Positions 31,929 through 38,594 of a stretch of DNA of 38,594 nucleotides are shown piece by piece. The translations under genes were made by a program, and so were the position numbers. The notes under the pieces were generated by a model that made no database searches, was not told the DNA's origin, and worked only from the letters and a program-made list of their open reading frames with translations. The stretch is from NCBI GenBank assembly GCA_017549485.1, contig JAFYUT010000051.1, forward strand, positions 1-38,594, in the 5' to 3' direction. The DNA comes from Akkermansia sp. (GTDB lineage: Bacteria; Verrucomicrobiota; Verrucomicrobiia; Verrucomicrobiales; Akkermansiaceae). Within the stretch, counting starts at the first letter, position 1; each line of letters starts with the position of its first letter.

Positions 31929-34646
31929 TCAGCGGCAAACCTCAGCGCAGCGGGCGCAGAGTCCATCCTCATTCACGGCGGGCTCATAGCGACGGCAGCG
32001 GGGGCACATAGCATGCGTAGTCTTCTCTGCTGTGGCAGCAAGCTCGGCACCGCGAACCACGTTGAGACCGGAGATAATGAAGAAGGTCTTGGCAAACTCG
32101 GCATCCTCCAGCAGAGCTACCACCTCGGCAGCTTCATCCTGCGGCAGGGTGAGTGTCACCACAGCCTCATTATTCTTGTTGAATGCCTTGGCCTTAATTT
32201 GGGCCTCGATGGCAATCTGGATGGCACCTTTAATCTGCTGCAAGCGGGCAAATGTAGCGGTGTATCCCTTATCGTAAGCGGCATCTGCCGTGGGGAAGTC
32301 CTGCTCGTGCACGGAGTCGGTGTGGCCGGCATGCTCCCATGCCTCCTCTGCCGTGTAGGCAAGGATGGGGGCGAGCAAGCGTACCAACACATCAAACACG
32401 CGGCTGATGGCAAACTGACGGCTCAGGCGGCGGTTGCTACCGGCGGCATCGCAGTACAGGCTGTCCTTTGTGATATCGATGTAAAGAGCAGACAAATCAT
32501 TGGTGCAGAACTGGTTGATAGCCATGAACACCTTACGGAACTCGTAGGCATCATAAGCAGCGCGCACCTCATTGATGAGGGCATTGCTGCGCTCCAGAAT
32601 CCAACCGTCAAGCGCGTCGAGCGTCTCAGGCTGCTCACCGTTGTACCCCTTGAGGTTGGCCAGCAAGATACGCAGCGTGTTGCGCAAGCGACGGTAGGGG
32701 TCGGTAATCTGCTTGAAGAGGTCCTCACCGAAGGGCACCTCATTCTGCCAGTCTACGGAGCTTACCCAAAGGCGCACGATATCTGCACCGTACTTCTCGT
32801 AGAAATACTTGGCATTGGTGGGCTTGGTGTAGGTACCTTGAGCACTCTTGGAGAGCTTGGAGCGGTCCTGATTCACCACGAATGCGTGCGTGAGCACCTT
32901 CTTGTACGGTGCCACACCGCGCCATGCGCAAGAGAGCATGAGAGAGCTCTGGAACCAGCCACGGTGCTGGTCAGTAGCCTCAAGGTACACATCGCAGGGG
33001 GCGTGCAGCTCGGGGTGCTCCTCCAGTACGGATACGTGAGAGCAACCGGAGTCAATCCACACATCAAGCGTATCTTTACCCTTCTTGAGGTTGGTGGGCA
33101 GGCCGAGCTTCTCGCAAAGCTGGGCATCTGTAAGCTCAAACCAAATGTTGGTACCGTGCTCGGCCACAAGGTCTGCCACCTTGTTCACGATATCGGCAGA
33201 AAGAACGGGCTTATCATTCTCATCAAAGAAAACAGGCAGCGGTACACCCCAAGTACGCTGGCGAGAGATACACCAGTCCGGGCGGGCCTCTACGGTGCTG
33301 TAAATGCGGTTGCGGCCCCAGGCAGGCAACCACTCGGTCTTGTCAATCTGCTCAAGAGCCTGACCGCGCAACTTCTCCATGCTGATGAAGAACTGCTTGA
33401 CGGCACGGAAAATGATGGGGGTCTTGGAGCGCCAGCAGTGCGGGTATTGGTGAGTAAACTCCTCACGGCCCAGCAGGCGGTTGCCCTCTACCAACAGAGT
33501 GATGATATCTTCATTACACTTGAAGACGTGCTTGCCAACCAAGTGGGGCAGACCACACTCGGCAGTGTAGTTACCATCATCATCCACCGGAGAAAGCACG
33601 GGCAAGCCATAGGCCATACCGGCAATGTAGTCATCTGCACCGTGGCCGGGCGCAATGTGCACGGCACCCGTACCGGCATCCGTCGTTACATAAGCAGCAT
33701 TGATGATAAGGGACTCACGGTCAAGGAAAGGATGACGAGCGGTGTGTTTCTCCAACTCGCTGCCGATGAAGGTAGTCAACTCCTCTTGCAGGGTCCAACC
33801 GGTCTTAGCGGTGAAGGTCTCTATAAGCTCACGCACTACAATGAACTTACGCTCGGCACCGTCCTTGGCATAGCGGCCTACTACATAAGTAAAATCAGGG
33901 TTAAGTGCAATAGCCAAGTTGCTGGGCAGAGTCCAGGGCGTCGTGGTCCAAATGACCATTTCGCAATCCTCAATACCCTTTACATCACCATCCAACTTGA
34001 AGCCCACATAAATGGCGGTGGAGGTATCCTCCATGTACTCCACCTCAGCCTCTGCAAGGGCGGTGTGGTGAGCGTAGCTCCACTGTACGGGCTTCATGGA
34101 TTGATACACCGCGCCGCTCTCCACAAGCTTGGCAAACACGCGCAGAATACCGGCCTCGTACTTGGGGTACATGGTCACATACGGGTTGAACCAATCACCG
34201 AACACACCGAGGCGGCGGAATGACTGGCGCTGCTGGTCAAGGTAGCCGAGGGCGAACTCCGTGCAACGGCGACGAATCTCAGCCGGTTCCAGCCCTTGAT
34301 GCTCTTTAACCACTTTGGCTTCAATGGGCAAGCCGTGGCAATCCCAACCGGGAATGAACGGGGCATAGTAGCCGCTCATCGTCTTGCTCTTGACGATGAA
34401 ATCTTTAAGAATCTTGTTGAGGCCTGTGCCCATGTGCACGTCACCGTTAGCAAAGGGAGGGCCATCGTGCAATATGAAAGTAGGTGCACCCTGAGCTTTG
34501 CGACGGCTTGTAATTCGCTCGTAAAGCTTTTCGTTTTCCCATTTTTCAAGACGAGCCGGCTCCTTGGTGGTAAGGTCACCACGCATGGGGAACGTAGTGT
34601 CCGGCAGGAAGATGGTGTCTTTATAGCTCTTTGCAGGTGTGCTCAT
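31929..34646 (-). CDS. ileS: Isoleucyl-tRNA synthetase
   Basis: 905 residues, normal length. It charges tRNA-Ile with isoleucine. The class I motifs are present: PPFANGDVHMGTGLNKIL at about 62-79 (HMGT in place of HIGH), the GWDCHGLPIE segment of the catalytic core, a central editing domain (TTPWTLPSN), the SKLSKS form of KMSKS at about 595-600, an anticodon-binding helical region, and a C-terminal zinc site CPRC...CARC (about 882-902). The ATG at 34646 is supported by a strong promoter; the frame itself runs 20 codons further through that promoter. lspA follows. Confidence 0.96.
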   Translation of the reverse strand: MSTPAKSYKDTIFLPDTTFPMRGDLTTKEPARLEKWENEKLYERITSRRKAQGAPTFILHDGPPFANGDVHMGTGLNKILKDFIVKSKTMSGYYAPFIPGWDCHGLPIEAKVVKEHQGLEPAEIRRRCTEFALGYLDQQRQSFRRLGVFGDWFNPYVTMYPKYEAGILRVFAKLVESGAVYQSMKPVQWSYAHHTALAEAEVEYMEDTSTAIYVGFKLDGDVKGIEDCEMVIWTTTPWTLPSNLAIALNPDFTYVVGRYAKDGAERKFIVVRELIETFTAKTGWTLQEELTTFIGSELEKHTARHPFLDRESLIINAAYVTTDAGTGAVHIAPGHGADDYIAGMAYGLPVLSPVDDDGNYTAECGLPHLVGKHVFKCNEDIITLLVEGNRLLGREEFTHQYPHCWRSKTPIIFRAVKQFFISMEKLRGQALEQIDKTEWLPAWGRNRIYSTVEARPDWCISRQRTWGVPLPVFFDENDKPVLSADIVNKVADLVAEHGTNIWFELTDAQLCEKLGLPTNLKKGKDTLDVWIDSGCSHVSVLEEHPELHAPCDVYLEATDQHRGWFQSSLMLSCAWRGVAPYKKVLTHAFVVNQDRSKLSKSAQGTYTKPTNAKYFYEKYGADIVRLWVSSVDWQNEVPFGEDLFKQITDPYRRLRNTLRILLANLKGYNGEQPETLDALDGWILERSNALINEVRAAYDAYEFRKVFMAINQFCTNDLSALYIDITKDSLYCDAAGSNRRLSRQFAISRVFDVLVRLLAPILAYTAEEAWEHAGHTDSVHEQDFPTADAAYDKGYTATFARLQQIKGAIQIAIEAQIKAKAFNKNNEAVVTLTLPQDEAAEVVALLEDAEFAKTFFIISGLNVVRGAELAATAEKTTHAMCPRCRRYEPAVNEDGLCARCAEVCR

Positions 34647-34655
34647 ACGCGCGCC

Positions 34656-34684
34656 AGTATAGCCCCTTATTCCCCTATTGTCAA
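34656..34684 (-). promoter_or_regulatory. Promoter of ileS
   Basis: TTGACA (34684-34679), 17-base spacer, TATACT (34661-34656), then nine bases to the ATG at 34646. The leader would be about two or three bases, too short for a T-box or Shine-Dalgarno. Confidence 0.85.
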
Positions 34685-34714
34685 TCATATTGTGCCTTTT
34701 CGGCATTTTCGGAC

Positions 34715-34752
34715 AAAAAAATCCCGCTGTTGCAAGACACGCAGCAGCGGGA
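34715..34752 (-). terminator. Terminator of the small lipoprotein gene
   Basis: An 8-bp stem (34722-34729 with 34745-34752) with a partly paired 15-base loop, followed on the minus strand by seven T. It lies 24 bases after the stop at 34776. Confidence 0.85.
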
Positions 34753-34775
34753 AGGAGTAAAGATAAGCAAAGATA

Positions 34776-35105
34776 TCAGAAAAGCTGATTAATCACACTC
34801 TTGGTGTATTCTTTTGCCATTTCTATTATTTCCTCAGCCGTTTTACCATCCATAACCTCGCGGGAGCCCTCTACCCCTTTAGCTAAAGTAATAGCAGCCA
34901 TGGCAGCCACAAGCTTTTTCTTTTGGGCCTCATCCATCTCCTCAGCCATGGCCTTGATACTCTCCTCCGGCTTAGCGGCATCAAATTTCGGGACAAACAA
35001 GTTTGAAATATAATTGATGGATTCATCTACCACCTTATCACAAGAAGTCATTCCAACGGTTACAGCAACCGCAGCAAGCACCATACTGATGTGTTTTGCG
35101 TTCAT
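34776..35105 (-). CDS. Small putative lipoprotein
   Basis: 109 residues from the ATG at 35105. A signal peptide ends in GMTSC (Cys about 22), a plausible lipobox. The remainder is helical and rich in Lys, Glu and Ala, with KAMAEEMDEAQKKKLVAAM at about 51-69 and a C-terminal EEIIEMAKEYTKSV helix. No family was recognised. A TAAAGT box six bases before the ATG, with TGTACA 17 bases further upstream, would give a leaderless transcript. It ends with a good terminator, so it is monocistronic. Coil-coil contact or an envelope role is possible but not shown. Confidence 0.72.
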   Translation of the reverse strand: MNAKHISMVLAAVAVTVGMTSCDKVVDESINYISNLFVPKFDAAKPEESIKAMAEEMDEAQKKKLVAAMAAITLAKGVEGSREVMDGKTAEEIIEMAKEYTKSVINQLF

Positions 35106-35364
35106 GCCCACACTTTAACACATGCCATACACCATGTACAGCAAATATGCATGCACCGCATCAGGATTTTCTCCCTACACATGCCCCCGCCTCACAAGCC
35201 TGCAACAAAAACACCCGGCCGCAAGTAAACATCAAATTGCAAACATGCCGGCACCTACCGATTAAGGCAACATATTCAGGTACAAATGGAGCTGATACCA
35301 AGGCGGGTTATACCATGCATTATTCGGATGAATCTCTGTGTCAAAATTATCTAATCGCGCATCA

Positions 35365-35712
35365 TCAGTTATACAAAATAAAACCACCTATCAAAAAAGC
35401 AGTAACCGCAATAAACAAAAAACTCACCACCAAGCCGACATAATCACCCGCAGTGAGCACATGACGATGCGGGCATAACAACGCCCCTACCCAAGCGCAA
35501 AGAAGCAGAAAAGGATATATCAAAATCCCCCATACAAAAATATAGAGCCCGGTTGAAAACCATATCCGTAAGCCCTCATGCTCCGGCGGGGATTCAAATG
35601 CATCCACCATACGGCATACGGAAATCAGCAGCACCGCATACAACAGGCTTCCGCCAAGCTGCCACAGGAGCAACCTTTGCCATACACGCTTGGGGGTAAG
35701 AAAGTGGAACAT
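35365..35712 (-). CDS. Small membrane protein, function unknown
   Basis: 115 residues with three hydrophobic segments: about 14-33 (LLLWQLGGSLLYAVLLISVC), 54-79 (a Trp/Leu-rich stretch) and 91-113. The loop at about 34-50 is acidic. No family or motif recognised. GGAAG about 12 bases before the ATG could be a Shine-Dalgarno. The upstream stretch 35713-35834 and the downstream 35112-35364 hold no other gene that I can support. Reality of this gene is supported only by length and membrane character. Confidence 0.5.
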   Translation of the reverse strand: MFHFLTPKRVWQRLLLWQLGGSLLYAVLLISVCRMVDAFESPPEHEGLRIWFSTGLYIFVWGILIYPFLLLCAWVGALLCPHRHVLTAGDYVGLVVSFLFIAVTAFLIGGFILYN

Positions 35713-35834
35713 AGCGTTTACTCTTCCGGCATATACTCAAGTGCTTTCAGTCTATCACGAGCTTAAATAGCTGTCAAGCGAGAGAAATAACATTCCACGT
35801 AATCCCGTCATTCTTTACTTTAAACAGTCAACCT

Positions 35835-35870
35835 AAAAACAAAAACCCCCACCGTGTGATACGGCAGGGG
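35835..35870 (-). terminator. Terminator of hppA
   Basis: A 10-bp stem (35846-35855 with 35861-35870, including G-T pairs), five-base loop, followed on the minus strand by TTTTTGTTTTT. It lies 29 bases after the hppA stop. Confidence 0.88.
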
Positions 35871-35898
35871 CTTTTGAATTACCTGTTGTAAGGGTTAA

Positions 35899-38139
35899 TT
35901 ACAGCAGGGAGAAAGCTACATTGAGACCGGCAGTCACGATGGACACCATGCTCATGAGCTTGATGAGAATGTTAAGAGAGGGGCCGGAAGTATCCTTGAA
36001 GGGGTCACCCACGGTGTCACCCACAACGGAAGCGTCGTGAATGGCAGTGTGCTTGCCGCAGAAATCGGCGTCACCCGTCTCGATGTACTTCTTAGCGTTA
36101 TCCCAAGCACCACCGGAGTTGGCCATGAATACGGCGAGCACGAAACCACCGGCAAGACCACCGGCAAGCAAACCGAACACACCGGCAACACCCATAAGCA
36201 GCCCCGTTGCAACGGGAACTACAACAGCGATGAGGGAGGGAACAATCATCTCACGCTGGGCACCCTGAGTGGAGATACCCACGCAGCGAGCGTAGTCAGC
36301 CTTCTTGCGGCCCTCGAATACGTCCTTATCGCTCAGCTGGCGACGAACCTCCTCTACCATGCTCTTGGCAGCACGGCCCACGGCGTTCATGGTAAGGCCG
36401 CAGAACAGGAAGGAAAGCATAGCACCGATGAAGATACCGAGCAGAACCTTGGGGTTCATGAGGGTTACCTCAAAGGCAGACATGAACTCGGCAATGCTCA
36501 TCTTGGCAACCTCATTACCGGTGCCTACCTCGCTACCCCAGTTGCTGATGGTGATAACCTGATCACCCAAGCGAGCGGCAGCAATCTTGAGCTCCTCAAT
36601 GTAAGAGGCAAGAAGAGCCAGAGCGGTGAGGGCGGCGGAGCCAATGGCGAAGCCCTTACCCGTAGCAGCGGTGGTGTTACCCAAGGCGTCCAAAGCGTCC
36701 GTGCGGGAACGCACGTCATCACCCAGAGCACTCATCTCGGCGTTACCGCCGGCGTTGTCAGAAATGGGACCGTAAGCGTCGGTAGCCAAGGTCAGACCGA
36801 GGGTGGAAAGCATACCCACGGCAGCGATACCGATACCGTAGAGACCGGAGGACATGTTGGCAGCGGTGAAAGCCCACTCACCGGCAGCGCAAAGATAAGC
36901 GCCGATGGTGCCAAGCACGATGAAGAGCACGGGCCAGCAGGTAGAAATCATACCCACGCCGATACCGGAGATAATAACGGTAGCCGGGCCGGTGGTGGCG
37001 TTCTCAGCAATGAACTTAACCGGCTTGAACTCGAAGGAGGTGTAGTACTCCGTCACCTTGCCGATGGCGATACCCACGACAAGACCAATCATGATAGAGC
37101 CCCAGATGCCGAGCCAGTTCTCGATGTTGAGAGCCCAGAGGATGAGGGCGGAGAATACGGCGATAAGCACGCCGGAGAAGTTGATACCCTTGTTCAGAGC
37201 AGCCATGAGCTGGGTCTGATTGGCACCGGGCTGAGTGCGTACCATGTACACACCGAGGATGGAAAGGATAGCACCAACGGCACCGATAATCATGGGAGCC
37301 ATTACAAGCTGAAGACCCATCTCGTAGTTGTCGGCGGCTGCGGCTACGGCTGCACCCAAGGCGGCTGTAGCAAGAATGGAACCGGCGTAAGACTCATACA
37401 GGTCAGCACCCATGCCGGCTACGTCACCTACGTTGTCGCCCACGTTGTCGGCGATGGTGGCGGGGTTACGAGGATCGTCCTCGTTGAAGTGGTACTCGGT
37501 CTTACCTACAAGGTCTGCACCTACGTCGGCAGCCTTGGTGTAAATACCACCACCTACACGAGCGAAGAGAGCCTGCAAAGAAGCACCCATACCGAAGGTA
37601 AGCATAACGGTGGTGATGTGCACCAGCTTGTTCACGCCGGTGTAGTCACCCAGCAGAGAAGTGTGCTCCAAAATAAGATACCAAGCAGAGATATCAAGCA
37701 GACCGAAGCCTACAACCGTCAGGCCGAGAACGGCACCGGAGCGGAAGGCAAGCTGAAGACCCTTGTTAAGACCGTCCTCTTTGTCACGGCAAGCCTGGGC
37801 CACACGGCCGGAGGCGTAGGTAGCCGTCTTCATGCCGATGAAACCGGCAAGACCGGAGAAGATACCACCGGTAAGGAAGGCAACGGGTACAATGTGGTTC
37901 TGCAGGCCGTACCAGGCCATGATGCCGAACGCAATGGCAATAATTACGAAGAAGATGGCAACAACTTTGTACTGCTGCTTAAGGTAGGCCATGGCGCCTT
38001 CGCGCACGTAGCCCGCAATCTCCTTCATGCGGTCGTTACCTTCGTCGGCCTTCTTCATATCGAAGAAGAACTTGGCGGCAAATGCCAGCACAAGCACGGA
38101 GGCAACAGGAACGATCCAGAATAATGTATTGGGGTCCAT
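35899..38139 (-). CDS. hppA: Membrane-bound ion-pumping pyrophosphatase
   Basis: 746 residues with about 16 membrane helices, normal for the family. It hydrolyses pyrophosphate on the cytoplasmic side and pumps Na+ or H+ outward. The signature DDPRNPATIADNVGDNVGD and GADLYESYAGSI are at about 215-250, and DNAGGNAEMS plus a second acidic site lie in the C-terminal half. The segment GNTTAATGKGFAIGSA at about 485-500 has Ala where K+-independent enzymes have Lys (GNTTKA), which points to the K+-dependent class. That class includes many Na+ pumps, but the ion is not certain. It is transcribed from its own promoter and is divergent from purD. Pyrophosphate from tRNA charging and purine synthesis is a natural substrate. 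Confidence 0.96.
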   Translation of the reverse strand: MDPNTLFWIVPVASVLVLAFAAKFFFDMKKADEGNDRMKEIAGYVREGAMAYLKQQYKVVAIFFVIIAIAFGIMAWYGLQNHIVPVAFLTGGIFSGLAGFIGMKTATYASGRVAQACRDKEDGLNKGLQLAFRSGAVLGLTVVGFGLLDISAWYLILEHTSLLGDYTGVNKLVHITTVMLTFGMGASLQALFARVGGGIYTKAADVGADLVGKTEYHFNEDDPRNPATIADNVGDNVGDVAGMGADLYESYAGSILATAALGAAVAAAADNYEMGLQLVMAPMIIGAVGAILSILGVYMVRTQPGANQTQLMAALNKGINFSGVLIAVFSALILWALNIENWLGIWGSIMIGLVVGIAIGKVTEYYTSFEFKPVKFIAENATTGPATVIISGIGVGMISTCWPVLFIVLGTIGAYLCAAGEWAFTAANMSSGLYGIGIAAVGMLSTLGLTLATDAYGPISDNAGGNAEMSALGDDVRSRTDALDALGNTTAATGKGFAIGSAALTALALLASYIEELKIAAARLGDQVITISNWGSEVGTGNEVAKMSIAEFMSAFEVTLMNPKVLLGIFIGAMLSFLFCGLTMNAVGRAAKSMVEEVRRQLSDKDVFEGRKKADYARCVGISTQGAQREMIVPSLIAVVVPVATGLLMGVAGVFGLLAGGLAGGFVLAVFMANSGGAWDNAKKYIETGDADFCGKHTAIHDASVVGDTVGDPFKDTSGPSLNILIKLMSMVSIVTAGLNVAFSLL

Positions 38140-38169
38140 CTGTCTGTTTGTTTGTTATTAGTTAAAAAA

Positions 38170-38188
38170 GCTTTTTTGCGAAAAAAGC
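38170..38188 (-). promoter_or_regulatory. Terminator-like hairpin in the hppA leader
   Basis: Perfect 8-bp stem GCTTTTTT/AAAAAAGC with a three-base CGC loop, then six more T on the minus strand. It lies between the promoter and the ATG at 38139 and could attenuate hppA. The stem is A/T rich and so weak. Confidence 0.45.
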
Positions 38189-38193
38189 GCGGT

Positions 38194-38222
38194 ATTCTAC
38201 ACCCAAAAACGTGTTTTGGCAA
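38194..38222 (-). promoter_or_regulatory. Promoter of hppA
   Basis: TTGCCA (38222-38217), 17-base spacer, TAGAAT (38199-38194). The predicted start is near 38187, giving a leader of about 48 bases: hppA, like purC, is one of the few genes here with a real leader. Confidence 0.7.
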
Positions 38223-38280
38223 CCCGAAATTCTTGAATTTTCATAATTTCTTCATTCAATTTTCGTTATATCGATTAGTC

Positions 38281-38309
38281 TTGCCAAGAAAAGCACATCA
38301 TGATATACT
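38281..38309 (+). promoter_or_regulatory. Promoter of purD
   Basis: TTGCCA (38281-38286), 17-base spacer, TATACT (38304-38309), nine bases before the ATG at 38319. The transcript would have a leader of about three bases. Confidence 0.75.
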
Positions 38310-38318
38310 GGTGGTAGC

Positions 38319-38594
38319 ATGAAAATAGCAGTCATCGGTAAAGGCGGGCGCGAGCAAGCGCTGGTAGAAACTCTGGCCGCAAGCCCTTGCAAGCCTGAGA
38401 TATACACATTCCCCGGCAGTGATGCCATTCTCCAAACAGCCACAGCCATCAAAGCTGATGGTTTGGATGGGCTCATGGAGCAAATGACCGCACTGGGTAT
38501 AGACCTGTGCGTAGCAGGTGAAGAAAGTTATCTGGTAAAGGATGAGGGGTTGGCTAACCGTTGCCATGCAGCAGGGATTCCCTGCTGGGGCCCC
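38319..38594 (+). CDS. purD: Phosphoribosylamine-glycine ligase, 5' part (runs off the window)
   Basis: The first 92 residues of an open frame with no stop before the window edge; full PurD is about 420-430. It would join glycine to phosphoribosylamine with ATP to give GAR, an early step of purine synthesis. The N-terminus MKIAVIGKGGREQALVETL follows the PurD start (VIGSGGREHAL), with Gln where His is usual. The segment CVAGEESYLVKDEGLANRC and AAGIPCWGP at the edge match the later VVVGPEAPLV...GIPVFGP pattern. Context with purC, purS, purL and purQ 12 kb away supports it, but it is a separate transcription unit divergent from hppA. Confidence 0.88.
   Translation, partial: MKIAVIGKGGREQALVETLAASPCKPEIYTFPGSDAILQTATAIKADGLDGLMEQMTALGIDLCVAGEESYLVKDEGLANRCHAAGIPCWGP

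Noticed and set aside
31871..31972. 34-codon N-terminal extension of lspA
   Set aside because: It runs through the ileS terminator hairpin into the ileS coding end; the shorter protein starts just before the first membrane segment as usual.
36037..38124. 695-codon plus-strand frame opposite hppA
   Set aside because: A shadow of the membrane pyrophosphatase gene; its translation is Gly/His/Thr-rich with no family resemblance.

Overview
The window looks like a chromosomal segment of a Gram-negative bacterium, most probably Verrucomicrobiota close to Akkermansia. The reasons are two giant autotransporters whose signal peptides both begin MKLHLP, several lipoproteins with clear lipoboxes, RlpA, LspA, a membrane pyrophosphatase, and an almost complete lack of Shine-Dalgarno sequences. 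The lineage call is from protein style only. No rRNA, tRNA, integrase, transposase or CRISPR array was seen.

Layout. 1-333 is non-coding and full of short hairpins. 334-810 (-) is a small two-part protein of unknown function. 1041-10349 (-) is a 3102-residue autotransporter. 10619-11773 (+) holds two related lipoproteins whose end overlaps a tRNA-dihydrouridine synthase (11747-12682, -). A class II aldolase follows (12781-13602, -). 13644-18380 (-) is a family of four membrane proteins built from two domains (PH-like and DUF3592-like) in different combinations; a DUF4143-type ATPase gene with its own promoter sits inside the family, bracketed by two nearly identical long palindromes. 18544-20227 (+) encodes an RlpA lipoprotein and an M42 peptidase with an apparent signal peptide. 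hisD (-) is divergent from the purine genes purC, a tandem-PurS gene, purL and purQ (21877-26258, +). A second autotransporter (26340-30356, -) follows, with a four-copy 33-bp tandem repeat upstream of its promoter. Then come a DUF1573-like protein, lspA and ileS, a small lipoprotein, a small membrane protein and the membrane pyrophosphatase hppA (all -). The start of purD (+) runs off the right edge.

How it fits together. purC, purS-like, purL, purQ and the nearby purD cover several steps of de novo IMP synthesis; the FGAM synthase is of the three-subunit kind, but its PurS is a fused duplicate. hisD faces purC; histidine synthesis releases AICAR, a purine intermediate, so sharing a control region is sensible. 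ileS, lspA and the DUF1573-like gene are consecutive, with a terminator between ileS and lspA. The two autotransporters share a repeat-rich passenger module and the same C-terminal barrel, and look like products of duplication and module gain or loss.

The most general observation is that at least ten transcription units have a good sigma70-type promoter whose -10 box lies only 6-11 bases before the start codon. Transcripts would begin at or within a few bases of the ATG, so leaderless mRNAs seem to be the rule here. This also fixes several start codons (hisD, ileS, the second autotransporter and the second lipoprotein).
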